NCBI RefSeq assembly: GCF_019336435.1
Contig: NZ_JAHWXQ010000001.1
Location: forward strand, 248,001-312,000
DNA from: Pontibacter populi
Lineage (GTDB): Bacteria > Bacteroidota > Bacteroidia > Cytophagales > Hymenobacteraceae
Reading direction: 5' to 3'
DNA: 64,000 nt
Shown here: positions 32,860-42,084 of the stretch, in pieces
Numbering within the stretch: the stretch's first letter is position 1
Layout: the number at the start of each line of letters is the position of its first letter
Notes under the pieces: model-generated
What the model saw: only the letters and a program-made list of their open reading frames with translations
What the model was told of the DNA's origin: nothing
Databases searched by the model: none
Position numbers and translations under genes: made by a program

Positions 32860-35388
32860 TCATTTACCAGTGTTTCCAGTGCCGTTGTGCTTGCCCAGCG
32901 AGATTAGGTTTACGAACAAACGGTAAGCTCCCGGAACACCAGCTGGTAATTCCCGGAACCATGAATAACCGGTGTATATATAGTTGCCTTTGCCATATTT
33001 GGCTACCAGCAAACCGCCATCACGGGCAGGCTCACCGGGGTCGTTTGATGACAGGATGGCTTCGTATTCCGCGCTCCACTCGTTCGGGAAGTACAGGCCT
33101 CGCTCCTGCACCCAACCTTCAAAATCTTTCTTCGTGATCTTGTTCGGCTCGTTAAGCACCGGGTGGTTTGGTTTCAGAAAACGGACTTCAGCCTCTTCCA
33201 CAGTCACTCTGTCGCGGGATAACTTAAGCGGATACGGTCCTACATTTGGCAGCACTAACGCATGGTTGGTATTGTACTGCACAATCAGGTTGCCGCCGTT
33301 CTTTACGTACTCCAGTAAGGTTGACTGATGATGCTTTAAACGATCCACGGTATTGTAGGCACGCACTCCTAATATAACAGCATCGAACTGTTGCAGGTAG
33401 TTCAGGCGCATGTCTGTGTCGCGGAGCATAGTTACATCGTAGCCAATCTGGTGCAGGCTGGTCGGGATGTCGTCGCCGGCGCCCATTATGTAGCCTATTT
33501 TTTCGCCGTTCTTTTTCAGGTCGAGCTTTACAATTTTAGCCGTAGCTTGCGGGAAGGTAGTTTGAGCTGGTATGTGGCTATAGGTGATCTCATCCAGACT
33601 ATAGCTGTAATTCTTACCATCTATAGTTGCGATGGCTTTGAGCTCTGCTTCGCTCTGGCCTTTAGGTGGTGTAACGGTAAATATCACGTTTTGCTCTGCT
33701 CCTTTAGCCTGTAAGTTAAACGCTATAGTTGCAGGTTCTGCTTTCCAGCCTTTCGGCAGATCTAGACTTACTTTACCGGCCACATTTGCTTTACCAGCCT
33801 TTATGCGCACATTCACCTGCTTCGGTTCCTGGTCGGCAAACATGTAAACCCCTTCGGCCACGTTTACAAAAACCGGCGGCGTAACAACAAACGGTTGGTA
33901 CACTTCCCCTTCCACCGGGTCGGTGCGTTTATAAACTACGGGCACTGTTACAGCTAAAGGCTCACCAGCTATAGTTAAATTAAAAGTTACCTCCGCAGAC
34001 GGATCATTTTCCGGTTTACCGATGTCATTATACCCTTCTACAGCAAACATACCCAGCGTGCCCGGCTTGCGCAGCCAGTAAGGTTGCGCGTAAGCCATTG
34101 TTGCCGGCAGTTTTAAAGTGGTACTATACTTTACTGGTTCATTATCCGTCAGCTGTTTTTGCAGCGTGGTGTCTTTTTTGGCAAAACTATAGTTGATGGC
34201 GTTTATAGTTACCGGTGTAGCTGAGCGGCTAACCGCTTCAATGTTAAATTCTAAAGCCTGTCCGGGCGCAGCAGAAAAATCGGTTGCAGTCACCTCCAGG
34301 TATAAGCCCATGGCATCCTTGATCAGCTCATTTATTGCTTCTGTTTTGAGTTGCTTCCAGTAACTGTCAGGTAATTTTTGAAGTTCCTTTCGGGCAGCCA
34401 GCAAGGTCGGAACTATAGTAGCGGGCTCGGTTGGCTTATAGGTATCAATCGCTTTCCGGATCAGCTTTTCAACTTTTTCGCCGCCTTTTACACGCGACCA
34501 GGTGGTATTTACGCCTTCCAGTAGTTCCTTCTCCGCTCTATCGCCTTTGGTGTGTTGCAGGTATTCCAACGAGGTGCCCCGCGAAGCAGCAGCGCCAAAC
34601 CCCTGGCTTTTGTGCATGCTGCGGCTGGCAGCGGCAATTTCGCCGTACGACTGGCCCAACAACGGATTGTAACCGCCCACATCTACTTTCAGGAGCTTAT
34701 CTACATACTTATCAAACTCGGCCTGGCTGCCAAACGACCATACGCCCGTGTTCCATAAGAGCCTTTTCGGCTGCCACACTTTCACGTGCTTCAGTTGCTC
34801 CGGAAAACGTTTTGGGTCGCCCGCAGCGGTAAAGGCTTCTTCGGCTAAAATAGCGGAGGCGGTATGTTGCCCGTGACCGGCGCGCTCGTCCGGCGGAAAG
34901 CGGGTGATCATCACATCAGGTCTGAACTTTCGAATCACCCAAACCATATCGGCCAGCACCTGCTCTTTGTCCCAGATGTTAAAGGTCTCATCAGCGTTTT
35001 TAGAGTAGCCAAAGTCGTTGGCGCGGGTAAAGAACTGCACTCCTCCATCCCTACGGCGGGCCTGTAACAATTCCTGCGTTCTTATAATGCCCAGTTCTTC
35101 GCGTATTTCCGGACCGATCAGGTTCTGGCCGCCATCGCCGCGGGTAATGGAAAGGTAACCGGTATTGTATAGTTTCTCGTTGCTGAGGTGTGTTATCAGG
35201 CGGGTATTCTCATCGTCGGGGTGGGCGGCAATGTAGAGCACCGAGCCCAGTGTGTTTAATTTCCTGAGCTTCTGTAGTATTTCTGCTGACGATGGATTTT
35301 CGGGTGCCTGGGCATATACTGCCGGAATTGAAAACAAGAAAAAGTTAACTGCCAGAATCAGGTGCGATACGAAAGGCCGGAGTTTCAT
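32860..35388 (-). CDS. Exported PIG-L (LmbE) family deacetylase, multidomain
   Basis: The 842-residue protein has a signal peptide (cleavage near VYAQA, residue 27) and an LmbE/PIG-L domain (about 47-230). The zinc/catalytic motif AHPDDE is at 55-60, with the distal GHGQHTAS histidines near residues 170-177. The middle (about 380-610) is beta-rich, with NEW-type/Ig-like VNVRIKAGKANVAGKVSLDLPKGWKAEP. The last 200 residues (YNTVDRLKHHQSTLLEYVKNGGNLIVQYN) resemble a glutamine-amidotransferase-like fold. PIG-L enzymes remove N-acetyl groups from sugars; here the location is periplasmic or extracellular. It leads an apparent operon with the 48-aa protein and the symporter. Confidence 0.9.
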   Translation of the reverse strand: MKLRPFVSHLILAVNFFLFSIPAVYAQAPENPSSAEILQKLRKLNTLGSVLYIAAHPDDENTRLITHLSNEKLYNTGYLSITRGDGGQNLIGPEIREELGIIRTQELLQARRRDGGVQFFTRANDFGYSKNADETFNIWDKEQVLADMVWVIRKFRPDVMITRFPPDERAGHGQHTASAILAEEAFTAAGDPKRFPEQLKHVKVWQPKRLLWNTGVWSFGSQAEFDKYVDKLLKVDVGGYNPLLGQSYGEIAAASRSMHKSQGFGAAASRGTSLEYLQHTKGDRAEKELLEGVNTTWSRVKGGEKVEKLIRKAIDTYKPTEPATIVPTLLAARKELQKLPDSYWKQLKTEAINELIKDAMGLYLEVTATDFSAAPGQALEFNIEAVSRSATPVTINAINYSFAKKDTTLQKQLTDNEPVKYSTTLKLPATMAYAQPYWLRKPGTLGMFAVEGYNDIGKPENDPSAEVTFNLTIAGEPLAVTVPVVYKRTDPVEGEVYQPFVVTPPVFVNVAEGVYMFADQEPKQVNVRIKAGKANVAGKVSLDLPKGWKAEPATIAFNLQAKGAEQNVIFTVTPPKGQSEAELKAIATIDGKNYSYSLDEITYSHIPAQTTFPQATAKIVKLDLKKNGEKIGYIMGAGDDIPTSLHQIGYDVTMLRDTDMRLNYLQQFDAVILGVRAYNTVDRLKHHQSTLLEYVKNGGNLIVQYNTNHALVLPNVGPYPLKLSRDRVTVEEAEVRFLKPNHPVLNEPNKITKKDFEGWVQERGLYFPNEWSAEYEAILSSNDPGEPARDGGLLVAKYGKGNYIYTGYSWFRELPAGVPGAYRLFVNLISLGKHNGTGNTGK

Positions 35389-35863
35389 AGTTTATAGAGT
35401 GTGCTATGTTTTAAAAAAGACAGTACTTTAGGCTGCCAGTAAGGTAAAACTAATCATTTTGAATGAGTTTTGGTGAAACAGCGTTAAAGCAACAGATAAA
35501 ATGCATTTTTTTGAAGACATACAGCACTGTGAATAATGCAGAATCAACTATATCATATGCAAAGACGCTGCTTATCATACATTAAATATTACAATTCTAT
35601 ACTAATTTAGTATACAAACAGAATCATAACACAGGCTTTAGTAGAAGTATTTAATCAAAAAATAAAAGAATAAAGACACTTGCTTCTATATATTTCCTAT
35701 GCTATGTTTGTAGTACACGAAGAACTTTTTGATTTTTTCTGTTAAAAAATCTCTGAATTACTTTAAGAACCAGGCTCCCTTAAAGCCGTATTTAAGCTAG
35801 TTTGAAACGTTTTACCTGCTGGCCGGTACCGCTTAATTCTGTTTCTTACCTTAACAGACCAAC
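35389..35863. other. AT-rich spacer without recognised features
   Basis: These 475 bases separate two divergent genes and must carry both promoters. The sequence is strongly AT-rich. I see no hairpin pair, repeat copy or open frame of note, and only one weak promoter-like element. Unlike the other long gaps it has no CTATAG and no TGTCATTTCGA end. Confidence 0.6.
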
Positions 35864-36559
35864 ATGGCAAACCAAGTAGAAAGCAAGATTGAGGACTTTG
35901 CGTTCGATTATCTGAAAAATTATTATTCTCAACAGTATGCAACCGGCAATATACTTGTTGGGCAGAATGAGAAGACGAAGCGCGGCAATACGGCTGATGG
36001 CATGTTGGCATTTAAAAAGCCCACCGGCGAAGCTTTTTTAGCAAATATCAGTATGCAGCAATCCAGTAGCCTGGTTGGTATGCTCATCAACTATAAAAAG
36101 AACGGCCTGGGTAAGCTAAGATTATTAACCCCTCTGGTTCTGGCAATGCTTTGCTTTGCACTGGGCAAAACAACCGGCAACGTGTTGGTAATGCTGATCG
36201 CTCCTATAGTTGTAGCTCCGCTCGGCTTTATGCTGCACACCTACCTGCTTAAAAAGTACCGTTACCGCCAGCTCGAAACACTGCTTAATACTGTAAAACA
36301 GGCCCCGGCCGATGAGCAGTGGATCGGTTTATCGATCAGTAGCCTGGTGCTTCGGAACAACACGCTTGCGAAAACTTTGCTTGAGATGTGTCAGCAGAAA
36401 GGGCTGGGCCTGATAACAGTTGGTAAAAGAAGTAAAATTGTACTCTTACAACGCCCTCAAAATAAGGTATCCCGCCGAAGCGATTATTTATCTTATTATA
36501 CATCAGAAGCTACTATCCGCAGAGCCTTAAACGAAGACCATGTACTGCGTGTAGCATAA
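35864..36559 (+). CDS. Uncharacterised membrane protein with two central spans
   Basis: The 231-residue protein has a soluble N terminus (about 1-80), containing NILVGQNEKTKRGNTADGMLAFKKPTGEAFLANIS. Two adjacent hydrophobic spans follow (about 85-125), then a soluble C-terminal domain ending in SEATIRRALNEDHVLRVA. The D-x9-E-x-x-x-N pattern at the N terminus is faintly like a restriction-endonuclease-type fold, but a catalytic lysine is not clearly placed, so I do not claim it. A strong hairpin terminator follows 15 bases after the stop. Function unknown. Confidence 0.65.
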   Translation: MANQVESKIEDFAFDYLKNYYSQQYATGNILVGQNEKTKRGNTADGMLAFKKPTGEAFLANISMQQSSSLVGMLINYKKNGLGKLRLLTPLVLAMLCFALGKTTGNVLVMLIAPIVVAPLGFMLHTYLLKKYRYRQLETLLNTVKQAPADEQWIGLSISSLVLRNNTLAKTLLEMCQQKGLGLITVGKRSKIVLLQRPQNKVSRRSDYLSYYTSEATIRRALNEDHVLRVA

Positions 36560-36574
36560 CAGGAAATCAAAGCT

Positions 36575-36616
36575 AAAAAGGCCCGTGTTTCATTCAGTTG
36601 AAACACGGGCCTTTTT
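36575..36616. terminator. Strong bidirectional terminator
   Basis: An 18-bp perfect stem AAAAAGGCCCGTGTTTCA/TGAAACACGGGCCTTTTT with a six-base loop follows the membrane-protein gene. Confidence 0.85.
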
Positions 36617-36749
36617 ATTTTACTAACACATTCCCTGATTCTTCTTCCCTGCAATTGTATCCTTTTCCAAAACAGAAATATCAAAATCGCCACTTTACCG
36701 TAGATAGCCTGTACTTACTATAATTATTTATTACCCTAGTAATCTTACC

Positions 36750-37142
36750 GTGAACATACTCTTTAAAATACTGGCTTATAGTTTTGTTATAGTTTCTATA
36801 GTTAGCTGCCGTGGCGATGAACCCAAACGCATGCCGGATACAATCCCTGATATAAAGGGCAGCATAACCAGCCTTACTGAGACTGGTACAACTCAGAAAA
36901 ACAGCAGGTTACAGTTAATGGTGGAAGCTGAGAAAGGTAATAAAGGAATTTACCCGCAGGCGAGTGTTAAAGTAGACGAAAATACACTGATAGAAGATAA
37001 TAACGGTAAACGGTTAAAAGCCGGGCAGTTAAGGCAAGGGCAACTGGTAGAAATCTGGTTTGATGGTGCCGTTATGGAATCGATGCCGGTACAGGGTACA
37101 GCTATTGCCATCAGAGCAAGCACGCAGCCCGATAAACTATAG
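36750..37142 (+). CDS. Small lipoprotein, DUF3221-like
   Basis: The 130-residue product uses a GTG start, since no ATG precedes the signal peptide (MNILFKILAYSFVIVSIVSC, lipobox Cys20). After a linker, residues about 38-125 form a small beta domain. ITSLTETG, then ASVKVDENTLIEDNNGKRL and GQLVEIWFDGAVMESMPVQGTAIAI resemble DUF3221 (YobA-like) domains, which are OB-fold-like. The ESMPVQGTA block is the best match. The role is unknown and there is no obvious operon partner. Confidence 0.7.
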   Translation: MNILFKILAYSFVIVSIVSCRGDEPKRMPDTIPDIKGSITSLTETGTTQKNSRLQLMVEAEKGNKGIYPQASVKVDENTLIEDNNGKRLKAGQLRQGQLVEIWFDGAVMESMPVQGTAIAIRASTQPDKL

Positions 37143-37362
37143 TTCTGAATAGCTAAAGCGTAGCTGCCCCGGTGCAAGTGAAAATTAAAAACTACTATAG
37201 CCTGGGTAAAACGCCACTTATACCAGATCTCATTCTTGTCGTATACTGAAAAGTCACCAACCAGCTCTGGTGCTCAAGGCTATACCTATCCCTCTTATAA
37301 CAGGCTCTCCTGTAACACCCTGCTCTCTACAGCGCAAACTTATTTCAGCTAATCTGTTTTAC

Positions 37363-37785
37363 ATGAAAGAAGCTCAAATCGGTCAGTTAAATATAGTGAA
37401 CAGGCAGGGTGAAAGTTATCTTACCATAACCTGGCACAGACATTACACTTTAGCCAAATGGCATAACCACATTGTGGCTGATGATGTTATAAAAGGTGCA
37501 AAAGCCTTTCTCGATTTTATACGGGAACATCCCTGCCCTAAATTACTCAATGATAAATCTGAAGCAACCGGCGATTGGCTGGAAGCGAACGACTGGCTGG
37601 AGTTTGAGTGGCTGCCTGCAGTTTACAAAGCGGGTTTACGGTGCATGGCCCATGTGTACTCTCATAGTATGTTTAGCCAGCTTTCTGCCCGCGACCTGCG
37701 CGGGCGTGTAGCACCGCCTTTACACATGAAGAATTTTCTGGACTTTAGGACCGCAGAAAAGTGGGTACTCAGCTGCAATCCCTAA
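37363..37785 (+). CDS. Uncharacterised STAS/SpoIIAA-like protein, second copy
   Basis: The 140-residue soluble protein is taken from the ATG at 37363; the in-frame upstream codons (from 37270) look non-coding. It shares the outline of the protein at 7752: a strand pair, a helix (GAKAFLDFIREHP), a strand-helix unit with LNDKSEATGDW, an AHVYSHSMFSQLSARDL block, and a final FRTAEKWVLS helix. Tryptophan and histidine are enriched at the start (ITWHRHYTLAKWHNH). No catalytic motif or partner is evident. Function unknown. Confidence 0.6.
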   Translation: MKEAQIGQLNIVNRQGESYLTITWHRHYTLAKWHNHIVADDVIKGAKAFLDFIREHPCPKLLNDKSEATGDWLEANDWLEFEWLPAVYKAGLRCMAHVYSHSMFSQLSARDLRGRVAPPLHMKNFLDFRTAEKWVLSCNP

Positions 37786-37822
37786 ACCATAAACCACTCG
37801 CCTGTTAAAGGCAAACTATAGT

Positions 37823-38017
37823 TTAGCGGTCTACTCCGGCAAGAGCAGGTGGCGTTACATAAACAACTTCTATGGTATCTAAGGCTATAGTTGCAACCGG
37901 CTCTTCATAGGCATTGTAAGAAATAGTGGTTGAAGCTGGTTTTGGCAGGCTTGCAGTTTCTTTGCACATAAGACCGAAACCAAATAAAGATGCAGAAAGT
38001 AGGATCAGGATTTTCAT
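37823..38017 (-). CDS. Small exported protein (64 aa)
   Basis: The product has a short signal (MKILILLSASLFGFGL) with a possible lipobox cysteine at 18 (GLMC). The rest is a small Thr/Ala/Pro-rich mature part of about 45 residues, with EEPVATIALDTIEVVYVTPP. It has no known domain. It resembles the 49-aa peptide at 45555 in being a very small secreted product in its own unit. The start ATG at 38015-38017 is the only one that gives a signal peptide. Confidence 0.55.
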   Translation of the reverse strand: MKILILLSASLFGFGLMCKETASLPKPASTTISYNAYEEPVATIALDTIEVVYVTPPALAGVDR

Positions 38018-38280
38018 AATTTTAAGTGTTATAAGTGTTTTACAATTATTTATGTTACAAATATATTATACAGTACTATGCAATGCAAGCTACTGTTACA
38101 TACTTTACTACCAAACTATACCAACAACCTAAATTTATCCGTGAACAGCCATTTGAAGCAGATGAAAAAATTCAGAAAAAAAGCGCCATAGTACCACCTG
38201 AGCAATACTAAAAAACAACTGATTTTTCATCCCGGCCCAGCTATTACACGTGGCAGCTTCTCCGCTTCTGCATAATCCGC

Positions 38281-38288
38281 TATATTTG
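38281..38288 (+). promoter_or_regulatory. Bacteroidota -7 promoter box TATATTTG
   Basis: A perfect TAnnTTTG box lies 17 bases before the amino-acid permease start. No convincing -33 TTG is at the right spacing. Confidence 0.55.
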
Positions 38289-38305
38289 CAGGCATTTTAA
38301 ATTAT

Positions 38306-39793
38306 ATGGAGCAGCAAAAACAACACACCATGGAGGCAGCGCAACAAAGCACTGGTTTCAAGCGCGAGATCACTTTATTCGATGCGATCATGATCGTAAC
38401 TGGCGGCATGATCGGATCGGGTATCTTTATCGTTACCGCTGATATTTCGAGGGCCGTGGTTTCGCCGGGCAATATGCTGCTCGTGTGGGCGGTTTCCGGC
38501 TTTTTAACTATAGTTGGCGCTATCAGCTATGGCGAGCTCTCCTCTATGTTCCCGAAAGTAGGTGGCCAATACGTGTACCTGAAAGAGGCATATAACAAGC
38601 TGGTGGCGTTCCTGTATGGCTGGACCTTATTTTTAGTGATACAAACCGGTGTAATTGCTGCAGTCTGTGTGGCTTTCGCCAAGTTTACCGGTGTACTCTT
38701 TCCGTGGTTTTCTGATAATAACGTGCTGTTTAGTATAGGCGGCTTCGATTTCAGTACGGTGCAGTTGCTGGCTATAGTTAGTATTGTGGGCCTTACTTAC
38801 ATTAACACCAGGGGTGTTGATAGCGGCAAGTTCATCCAGAACATTTTCAGCAGCACCAAACTGATCGCGCTTTTCGGCCTTATTCTTTTAGGCTTGCTTT
38901 TTGGCGTAAACGAGACCGCCATCCAGGCCAACTTCTCAGATTTCTGGGGAGCACAAACAGCTACAGACGGCACATCGCTGCTACCGCCAACAAGTGTTGC
39001 GCTTATAACCGCTATTGGTATGGCTATGGTAGGCGCACTTTTCTCTTCTGATGCCTGGAACAACATTGGCTTTTCAGGTGATGAGATCGTGAACCCGAAA
39101 CGCACCATTGTTTTAAGTATGGTGATCGGGTCGGCGATAGTTACCGGTATTTACCTGCTCATTAACCTGGTTTACCTGCTGGTACTGCCCATGCACGGAA
39201 GCGCTGCCGCCACCGACATTATGGGCCAGGGAATCACATATGCCAACAACGACCGCGTAGGTACTGCCGTAGCCGAAATTATTGGGGGTTACAAAGCAAC
39301 TATAGCCATTGCCTTACTCATCATGATTTCCACGTTTGGCTGCAGCAACGGCGCTATTCTTTCCGGGGCAAGGGTATACTATGCCATTGCCAAAGACGGC
39401 TTGTTCTTCAAAAACATGGGCCGCCTGAACAAGAACGGCGTGCCGGAAGTAGCGCTTTGGTTCCAGTGTATATGGGCCTGCCTTCTTTGCCTGTCGGGCT
39501 CCTACAACCAGCTGCTCGACTATGTAATTTTTGCAGTGATGCTGTTTTATATCCTGACCATAATCGGGGTATTTGTTCTTCGGGTAAAGCGGCCGGACCT
39601 GCCACGCCCTTACAGGGCATTTGGCTACCCAATACTCCCGGCGCTGTATGTTCTGCTGGCTTCTGCTATCTGCGTTATCCTGCTCATCTATAAACCAACC
39701 TATACCTGGCCGGGGCTTATTATAGTGGCGCTGGGTATACCGGTCTATTATTACTTCGGCAAAAAATTCTCCGACCAACATACAGAGGAATAA
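38306..39793 (+). CDS. APC family amino-acid permease
   Basis: The 495-residue protein has 12 predicted spans and the APC signature at the first helix (FDAIMIVTGGMIGSGIFIVTADI, about 25-47). SYGELSSMFPKVGGQYVYLKEAY (about 72-94) and FSSDAWNNIGFSGDEIVNPKR (about 246-266) are typical of the LAT/Y+L-type branch. The end reads RVKRPDLPRPYRAFGYPILP, another family hallmark. It probably takes up or exchanges amino acids at the inner membrane. Met9 is an alternative start, but the first ATG lies correctly after a TATATTTG box. A 19-bp terminator stem follows. Confidence 0.93.
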   Translation: MEQQKQHTMEAAQQSTGFKREITLFDAIMIVTGGMIGSGIFIVTADISRAVVSPGNMLLVWAVSGFLTIVGAISYGELSSMFPKVGGQYVYLKEAYNKLVAFLYGWTLFLVIQTGVIAAVCVAFAKFTGVLFPWFSDNNVLFSIGGFDFSTVQLLAIVSIVGLTYINTRGVDSGKFIQNIFSSTKLIALFGLILLGLLFGVNETAIQANFSDFWGAQTATDGTSLLPPTSVALITAIGMAMVGALFSSDAWNNIGFSGDEIVNPKRTIVLSMVIGSAIVTGIYLLINLVYLLVLPMHGSAAATDIMGQGITYANNDRVGTAVAEIIGGYKATIAIALLIMISTFGCSNGAILSGARVYYAIAKDGLFFKNMGRLNKNGVPEVALWFQCIWACLLCLSGSYNQLLDYVIFAVMLFYILTIIGVFVLRVKRPDLPRPYRAFGYPILPALYVLLASAICVILLIYKPTYTWPGLIIVALGIPVYYYFGKKFSDQHTEE

Positions 39794-39807
39794 CATCAAC
39801 TTATGAA

Positions 39808-39855
39808 CTATAAAAAATGCCTGCTCCCATTAAAAAGAGCAGGCATTTTTTATAG
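39808..39855 (+). terminator. Terminator with CTATAAAAAA arms
   Basis: A 19-bp perfect stem CTATAAAAAATGCCTGCTC/GAGCAGGCATTTTTTATAG with a 10-base loop lies 15 bases after the permease stop. The left foot is AACTATA. Confidence 0.85.
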
Positions 39856-39936
39856 CATCCAAACCAGTCGACACAAGTTAGCCCCGAACACCTTCCTTAG
39901 GCTCACGTAGTTAGGTACATTATAAACCGAACGCTC

Positions 39937-40500
39937 ATGAGCCACACCAACGATGCTATTCCGCCGGGATGGAACTATAACCCCGCTACTTGGGGAGAAC
40001 GTCTGCCCATTGTAGGGCTGGCGCTGCTTGGCCTGGCAATCGCTACTTACCTGGGTCTTTTTCAGCTTAAGATTGTGCCAACTGTGTGGGAGCCGTTCTT
40101 CGGGAACGATAGCAAAAAAATCCTGACATCCGGTGTTTCTCAAATCTTACCTATTCCGGATGCCTTGTTAGGGGCGTTGGGATATGCAGCCGATGCGACC
40201 GCCGGGATTATAGGTGGCACGCGTCGTTGGCGAACCATGCCCTGGATCGTGATTCTGTTTGGTGTGATGGTGGGTCCGCTTGGGATGATAAGTGTGCTGC
40301 TGGTGGTGGTACAACCGGTGTTGTATGATGCCTGGTGCACGTTGTGTCTGGCTTCGGCGGTTATTTCGGTAGTGATGATCGGCCCTGCGATGGATGAGAT
40401 GCTGGCTAGTTTGCAATACCTGAAACGGGTAAAAGAGGCTAACGAATCGCTCTGGAAAGCATTCTGGGGATATAAGGAAGTACAAGGTAAGATAATATAG
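39937..40500 (+). CDS. Vitamin K epoxide reductase (VKOR) family membrane protein
   Basis: The 187-residue protein has four to five membrane spans and the VKOR redox motif CTLC at 134-137 inside YDAWCTLCLASAVISV, as in bacterial VKORs. These normally take electrons from DsbA-like proteins and reduce quinone. The usual second cysteine pair in the periplasmic loop is missing: where GNxxC would be expected it reads WEPFFGNDSKKILTSG. So the protein may have another role. It is followed after two bases by an SPW-repeat protein and is surely co-transcribed with it. Confidence 0.85.
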   Translation: MSHTNDAIPPGWNYNPATWGERLPIVGLALLGLAIATYLGLFQLKIVPTVWEPFFGNDSKKILTSGVSQILPIPDALLGALGYAADATAGIIGGTRRWRTMPWIVILFGVMVGPLGMISVLLVVVQPVLYDAWCTLCLASAVISVVMIGPAMDEMLASLQYLKRVKEANESLWKAFWGYKEVQGKII

Positions 40501-40502
40501 CT

Positions 40503-40892
40503 ATGTGGGCACAGATCATAAACGCACTCCTGGGAATCTGGCTGATGGCCTCCCCTGCTGTCTTCGGTTTTGCAGATGACAGAACCATTTCGAATAATGC
40601 GCATATAGTTGGCCCCGTCATTGCCTCGTTTGGCATTATAGCCTGCTGGGAGGCAACGCGTGTAGTCCGCTACTATAACCTGCTACCGGGTGCATGGCTG
40701 CTGCTGACTCCCTGGGTATTGGGTTATGACACTACTACCGCTATTGTCAACGACTTGGTAATTGGAGCGGCTGTAATCGGTTTGAGCCTGGTAAAAGGAA
40801 AAGTTAGCGGCACTTATGGCGGCGGCTGGTCAGCTATCTGGAAAAAAGACTCGTTGCACGCTACCGAAGCCCGTCGGCAACCAAGAGTTTAG
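40503..40892 (+). CDS. SPW-repeat membrane protein
   Basis: The 129-residue protein contains two SPW-type repeats, LLGIWLMASPAVFGF (9-23) and LPGAWLLLTPWVLGY (about 61-75), each spanning a membrane helix pair. A soluble, basic tail follows (WKKDSLHATEARRQPRV). SPW proteins are small integral membrane proteins of unknown role. The two-base gap to the VKOR gene indicates one operon and perhaps one complex. Confidence 0.85.
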   Translation: MWAQIINALLGIWLMASPAVFGFADDRTISNNAHIVGPVIASFGIIACWEATRVVRYYNLLPGAWLLLTPWVLGYDTTTAIVNDLVIGAAVIGLSLVKGKVSGTYGGGWSAIWKKDSLHATEARRQPRV

Positions 40893-41044
40893 ACAGTTTG
40901 GGAGTTAATGAGTTTGGGAGTTTAAGAGTTAGTAAGTTATAGTTGCGGTGCATGGCAGCTCTATTTTTGGATTGATAGAGAGGTATGCTAAACTATAAAT
41001 ACCTATATTAGAACTGCTTATTATCGCTGCCTCACCTTAAAACT

Positions 41045-41995
41045 ATGAAACGTAAAGCCAAACACATCGGGCTTGCTGTTGCCGGCATTGTTATAGTTGC
41101 TACAGCCCTGCTCATCCATAAAGATATTCCTGCCGAAGAACTCAAAGCAAAGTATACTGCACCCAATTCGCGTTTTGTAACTATAGCCGGAGCCAATTTG
41201 CATTACCGCGACGAAGGACAAGGTACGCCGATTATACTGCTGCACGGCACTGCCGCCTCCCTGAATACCTGGGATGGCTGGGCCTTTGAACTGAGCAAAA
41301 ATTACCGCGTGCTCCGCATCGATCTTCCCGGCTTCGGGCTCACGGGGCGCAACCAATCCGATACTTATACTATAGAGTACTACACCCAATTACTGCTTGC
41401 CTTTCTGGATAGCCACGGAATAGAGAAAGCACATTTGGCCGGCAGCTCGCTTGGCGGACAGATCGCCTATGATTTTGCTGCGATGTACCCGGATCGGGTT
41501 CATAAATTAATTCTGGTATCGCCGACAGGTGTAACCAATGCCAACGACAAAAGCATCTCCATGCCCTTTCTACTGGCGCAGACGCCTATAGTAAAGCACT
41601 CGCTCCGCTACATCACGCCCCGGTTTATAGTTGAGAAAAGCCTGAAAGAAGTATATGGCGACGACAGCAAACTCACAGAACAAACTATAACCCTGAGCCA
41701 CGACATGCTGCTGCGCGAAGGAAACCGGGAAGCGTTTATTGCCCGCATGAATACTCAAGATGCGGATAACCTGCACAAGCTGGCACAGGTACAGGCACCA
41801 ACCTTACTACTTTGGGGCGAAGCCGATGCCTGGGTGCCTGTCACGGATGCCGCACATTTCCAGAAAAACATAAAAGGCGCTCAGCTTAAACTATACCCCG
41901 GTGCGGGCCACATTCCGATGGAAGAACTACCGCAGGAAACCGTGCAGGATGCCCTTCATTTTCTCAATACTGAACTGGCCTTGCATAACCAGTAA
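41045..41995 (+). CDS. Alpha/beta hydrolase with N-terminal membrane anchor
   Basis: The 316-residue protein has a basic start and one span (about 8-24), so it is anchored or exported. An alpha/beta-hydrolase fold follows, with oxyanion motif LLHGTAAS (66-73), nucleophile Ser135 in AGSSLGG, acid near WGEADAWVPV and histidine in GAGHIPMEE. All three catalytic residues are present. The size and the cap region resemble haloperoxidase/esterase-like hydrolases. The substrate is unknown. No operon link is obvious; the next hydrolase starts 89 bases later. Confidence 0.88.
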   Translation: MKRKAKHIGLAVAGIVIVATALLIHKDIPAEELKAKYTAPNSRFVTIAGANLHYRDEGQGTPIILLHGTAASLNTWDGWAFELSKNYRVLRIDLPGFGLTGRNQSDTYTIEYYTQLLLAFLDSHGIEKAHLAGSSLGGQIAYDFAAMYPDRVHKLILVSPTGVTNANDKSISMPFLLAQTPIVKHSLRYITPRFIVEKSLKEVYGDDSKLTEQTITLSHDMLLREGNREAFIARMNTQDADNLHKLAQVQAPTLLLWGEADAWVPVTDAAHFQKNIKGAQLKLYPGAGHIPMEELPQETVQDALHFLNTELALHNQ

Positions 41996-42084
41996 AATAT
42001 AGCGCAGAGTAACTAAACTATGGACATTTACCAAACTATAGGCTAGCTTTATTGGTTACTTAACCGAATCACGGGCAGCATCGC

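Noticed and set aside
35864-36559. Restriction endonuclease-like domain at the N terminus
   Set aside because: Only a weak acidic pattern is visible; the PD-(D/E)xK lysine is not placed convincingly.
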